7,231 nt of DNA from JBJXGF01 sp046153015 (GTDB lineage: Bacteria > Actinomycetota > Acidimicrobiia > Acidimicrobiales > CAIXPF01), in the NCBI GenBank assembly GCA_046153015.1, contig JBJXGF010000283.1, forward strand, positions 1-7,231, in the 5' to 3' direction. The notes under the pieces are model-generated. The model was not told where the DNA came from. It saw only the letters and a list, made by a program, of their open reading frames with translations, and did not search any database. Both the position numbers and the translations under genes were made by a program. Shown here piece by piece: positions 5,637-7,231 of the stretch. Each line of letters opens with the position of its first letter. Positions within the stretch are counted from its first letter, which is position 1.

Positions 5637-6707
5637 ATGGATGTCGGCATCTTGATGCCCTTCGCCGCCGACGGCTGGCCCGGCGCCACCGACGGTCAGT
5701 GCTACGAGGAGGAGCTCGGCCTCGCCCTCCTCGCCGACGAGCTGGGCTTCGACGTGGCGTGGGCGGCCGAGCACCACTTCTTCGGGTACTCCATGTGCCC
5801 CGACAACACCGAGGTGTTGGCCTACCTCGCCGGCGTCACGAAGCGCATCGACGTGGGCACCGCCGCGGTGATCATGCCGTGGCACGACCCGCTGCGGGTC
5901 GCCGAACGGGTTGCGTTGCTCGACCACCTCTCGAAGGGCCGCCTTCGCTTCGGGGTGGGCCGCGGCCTCTCCCGCCGGGAGTACGAGCCGTTTCGCGGCG
6001 TGGAGATGGACGAGGCTCGCGGCCGATTCGACGAGGGCACGGCCATGGTGGTCGAGGCGTTGAAGACCGGCTTCGTGGAGGGCGACGGCCCGTACTTCCC
6101 CCAGCCCCGCACCGAGATCCGGCCCCGGCCCGAGCGCAGCTTCGAGGACCGGTTCTACGCGGTGGCCTCGAGCGACGACTCGGTCGACGCGGCGGCCCGC
6201 TTCGGGGGCCGGATGACGATGTTCGCCGACCGCGCCTGGGAGCACCGCCTGCCGAGCATCGAACGCTACCGGGAGCTGTTCCAGCAGCACCACGCCCGCC
6301 CCGCGCCCCCGGTGATGACCGCCGACTTCTGCCTCTGCCTGCCCGACGCCGACGAGGCGAAGGAGAAGGCGCACCGGTACATGGGGACCTACCTCGGCAG
6401 CCTGCTCGAGCACTACGAGGTGATGGGCGACCACTTCGCGGTCACCGAGGGCTACACCGCCTACGCCAAGGCCGCGGAGGTGCTGCGCCGTGTCGGCGAG
6501 AGCGGCTTCCTCGAGATGTTCATGCGGGCCACGGCGTGGGGCACGCCCGACCAGATCCTCGCCACGCTCGAACGACGCCGCGAGCTGCTCGGGGGCTTCG
6601 AGTACACCACCGCGTTCCGCTACGGCGGCATCCCCTACGAGGAGGCCCAGGCGTCGATGCGCCTGTTCGCGTCCGAGGTGCTGCCGGTGCTCAAGAGCTG
6701 GGACTGA
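5637..6707 (+). CDS. LLM class flavin-dependent monooxygenase
   Basis: This is a 356-residue member of the bacterial luciferase-like superfamily, of a different subgroup from the gene at 484. It begins with beta-1 DVGILMPF (2-9). The motif AEHHFF (44-49) with its two histidines is typical of FMNH2-dependent luciferase-type enzymes. It continues with VGTAAVIMPWHDPLRVAERVALLDHLSKGRLRFGVGRG (73-110), the standard family block. The acceptor chain would be reduced flavin plus O2, inserting oxygen into a carbonyl, alkene or C-H substrate; F420 use is possible but less favoured. The C-terminal half includes TAWGTPDQILATLERRRELLGGFEYT, the usual closing element. It lies 65 bp after the P450 and 7 bp before the PF14196-type gene, so co-transcription with the latter is very likely. 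Substrate is unknown. Confidence 0.88.
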   Translation: MDVGILMPFAADGWPGATDGQCYEEELGLALLADELGFDVAWAAEHHFFGYSMCPDNTEVLAYLAGVTKRIDVGTAAVIMPWHDPLRVAERVALLDHLSKGRLRFGVGRGLSRREYEPFRGVEMDEARGRFDEGTAMVVEALKTGFVEGDGPYFPQPRTEIRPRPERSFEDRFYAVASSDDSVDAAARFGGRMTMFADRAWEHRLPSIERYRELFQQHHARPAPPVMTADFCLCLPDADEAKEKAHRYMGTYLGSLLEHYEVMGDHFAVTEGYTAYAKAAEVLRRVGESGFLEMFMRATAWGTPDQILATLERRRELLGGFEYTTAFRYGGIPYEEAQASMRLFASEVLPVLKSWD

Positions 6708-6714
6708 GCGGGCC

Positions 6715-7197
6715 GTGACCGCAAAGGCGCGGCCCACGGTCGAGGATCTGCCGCTGCTCGAACGCCGCCGCATCGAGGCGATGGTGCTCGTGCCGGTGAT
6801 CCGCGCCCTGCAGGCCGAGTTCGGCGAGGAGGCGGTGAACCGGGTGGTGGCCGAGGCGATCCGCGGCATCGCCCGCGCCCAGGCCGCCGCAGCGCCGGTC
6901 GAGACGATGGTGCAGCTCGGCCGGCGCATCCGGGGCAGCGGACCGATCGTGGAGGGCTCGCTCACCGTGGAGGTCGTCGAGGACGACGAGGACCGGTTCG
7001 GCTTCGACGTGACCCACTGCCAGTTCGTGGAGATGTACGAGGCGCTCGGCGCGGGCGACCTCGGCTACGTGCTCTCCTGCAACCGCGACGCCGCGGCCTA
7101 CGAGGCGATGGCGCCGGGAGTCAGGTTCACCCGCACCCAGACCCGCATGCAGGGCGCCGACCACTGCGACTTCCGCTACCGCCCGCGCCCGGCCTGA
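6715..7197 (+). CDS. L-2-amino-thiazoline-4-carboxylic acid hydrolase family protein (PF14196-like)
   Basis: The protein has 160 residues and a GTG start 7 bp after the LLM stop. The C-terminal half carries the pattern I associate with the ATC hydrolase family: FDVTHCQFVEMYEALG (97-112), LGYVLSCNRD (116-125), FTRTQTRMQGADHCDFRY (138-155). Three cysteines, C102, C122 and C151, sit in the family's conserved positions. The namesake enzyme of Pseudomonas opens the thiazoline ring of ATC to N-carbamoylcysteine, but most members are uncharacterised and the reaction here cannot be assumed. The N-terminal half is alanine-rich and helical (about 10-70), with no signal peptide or membrane segment. The start is supported by tight coupling to the upstream gene, while an earlier in-frame start would lie inside that gene. 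Family assignment is from memory of motifs; the function in this operon is inferred at best. Confidence 0.75.
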   Translation: MTAKARPTVEDLPLLERRRIEAMVLVPVIRALQAEFGEEAVNRVVAEAIRGIARAQAAAAPVETMVQLGRRIRGSGPIVEGSLTVEVVEDDEDRFGFDVTHCQFVEMYEALGAGDLGYVLSCNRDAAAYEAMAPGVRFTRTQTRMQGADHCDFRYRPRPA

Positions 7198-7231
7198 CCG
7201 GGCCGACCTGCGCCGGCCGCCCCCAAGGGGC
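7198..7231. other. Non-coding end of window; weak hairpins, possible start of a terminator region
   Basis: After the last stop, GGCCG (7201-7205) can pair with CGGCC (7214-7218), and CCC/GGG around CAAG (7221-7230) can form a second short stem. Neither is followed by visible T residues before the window ends. A terminator is possible but not established. Confidence 0.2.

Noticed and set aside
5379..6965. Minus-strand open frame of 528 codons
   Set aside because: It is antisense to the second LLM gene and the end of the P450; low-complexity translation without motifs.
7201..7231. Rho-independent terminator
   Set aside because: Stems are only 3-5 bp and no T-run is visible before the window ends, so it is only mentioned as weak non-coding structure.

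Overview
The window is about 7.2 kb of very GC-rich DNA with strong G/C bias at third codon positions. The gene content suggests a free-living actinobacterium: two luciferase-like oxidoreductases (one F420-type), a soluble bacterial P450, an SDR, a zinc-free MDR and a PF14196-type protein. Several genes start 7 to 9 nt after a TANNNT box with no Shine-Dalgarno, which implies leaderless mRNAs common in Actinobacteria. An Acidimicrobiia-like lineage is my best guess, but that is inference; no taxonomic marker is present.

Layout. Bases 1-435 (+) hold the 3' end of an open frame that looks chimeric: a chloride-channel (ClC) pore segment with the GREGP motif runs in frame into the C-terminal part of a CinA-like protein. 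Bases 484-1491 (+) encode an F420-type LLM oxidoreductase. Four genes then lie on the minus strand, read right to left: MDR-family oxidoreductase (4016-3015), RidA-family protein (3004-2651), SDR dehydrogenase (2637-1858) and a small two-TM, two-cysteine protein (1822-1451) whose 3' end overlaps the LLM gene tail to tail. A 259-bp divergent intergenic region (4017-4275) has lower GC and carries a perfect 16-bp inverted repeat. To its right on the plus strand lie a cytochrome P450 (4276-5571), a second LLM monooxygenase (5637-6707) and, 7 bp further on, a protein of the L-2-amino-thiazoline-4-carboxylate hydrolase family (6715-7197). The last 34 bp are non-coding.

How it may work together. Nearly everything is redox or amide/imine chemistry, without a transporter, regulator or redox partner in view. 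The P450-LLM-ATC-hydrolase set looks like one transcription unit, and MDR-RidA-SDR like a second, divergent one. A catabolic or detoxifying module is a reasonable inference (two monooxygenases to hydroxylate, two dehydrogenases to oxidise alcohols or reduce enones, RidA to remove reactive imines), but the substrate cannot be read from sequence. No RNA genes, CRISPR arrays, phage genes or transposase genes were seen.
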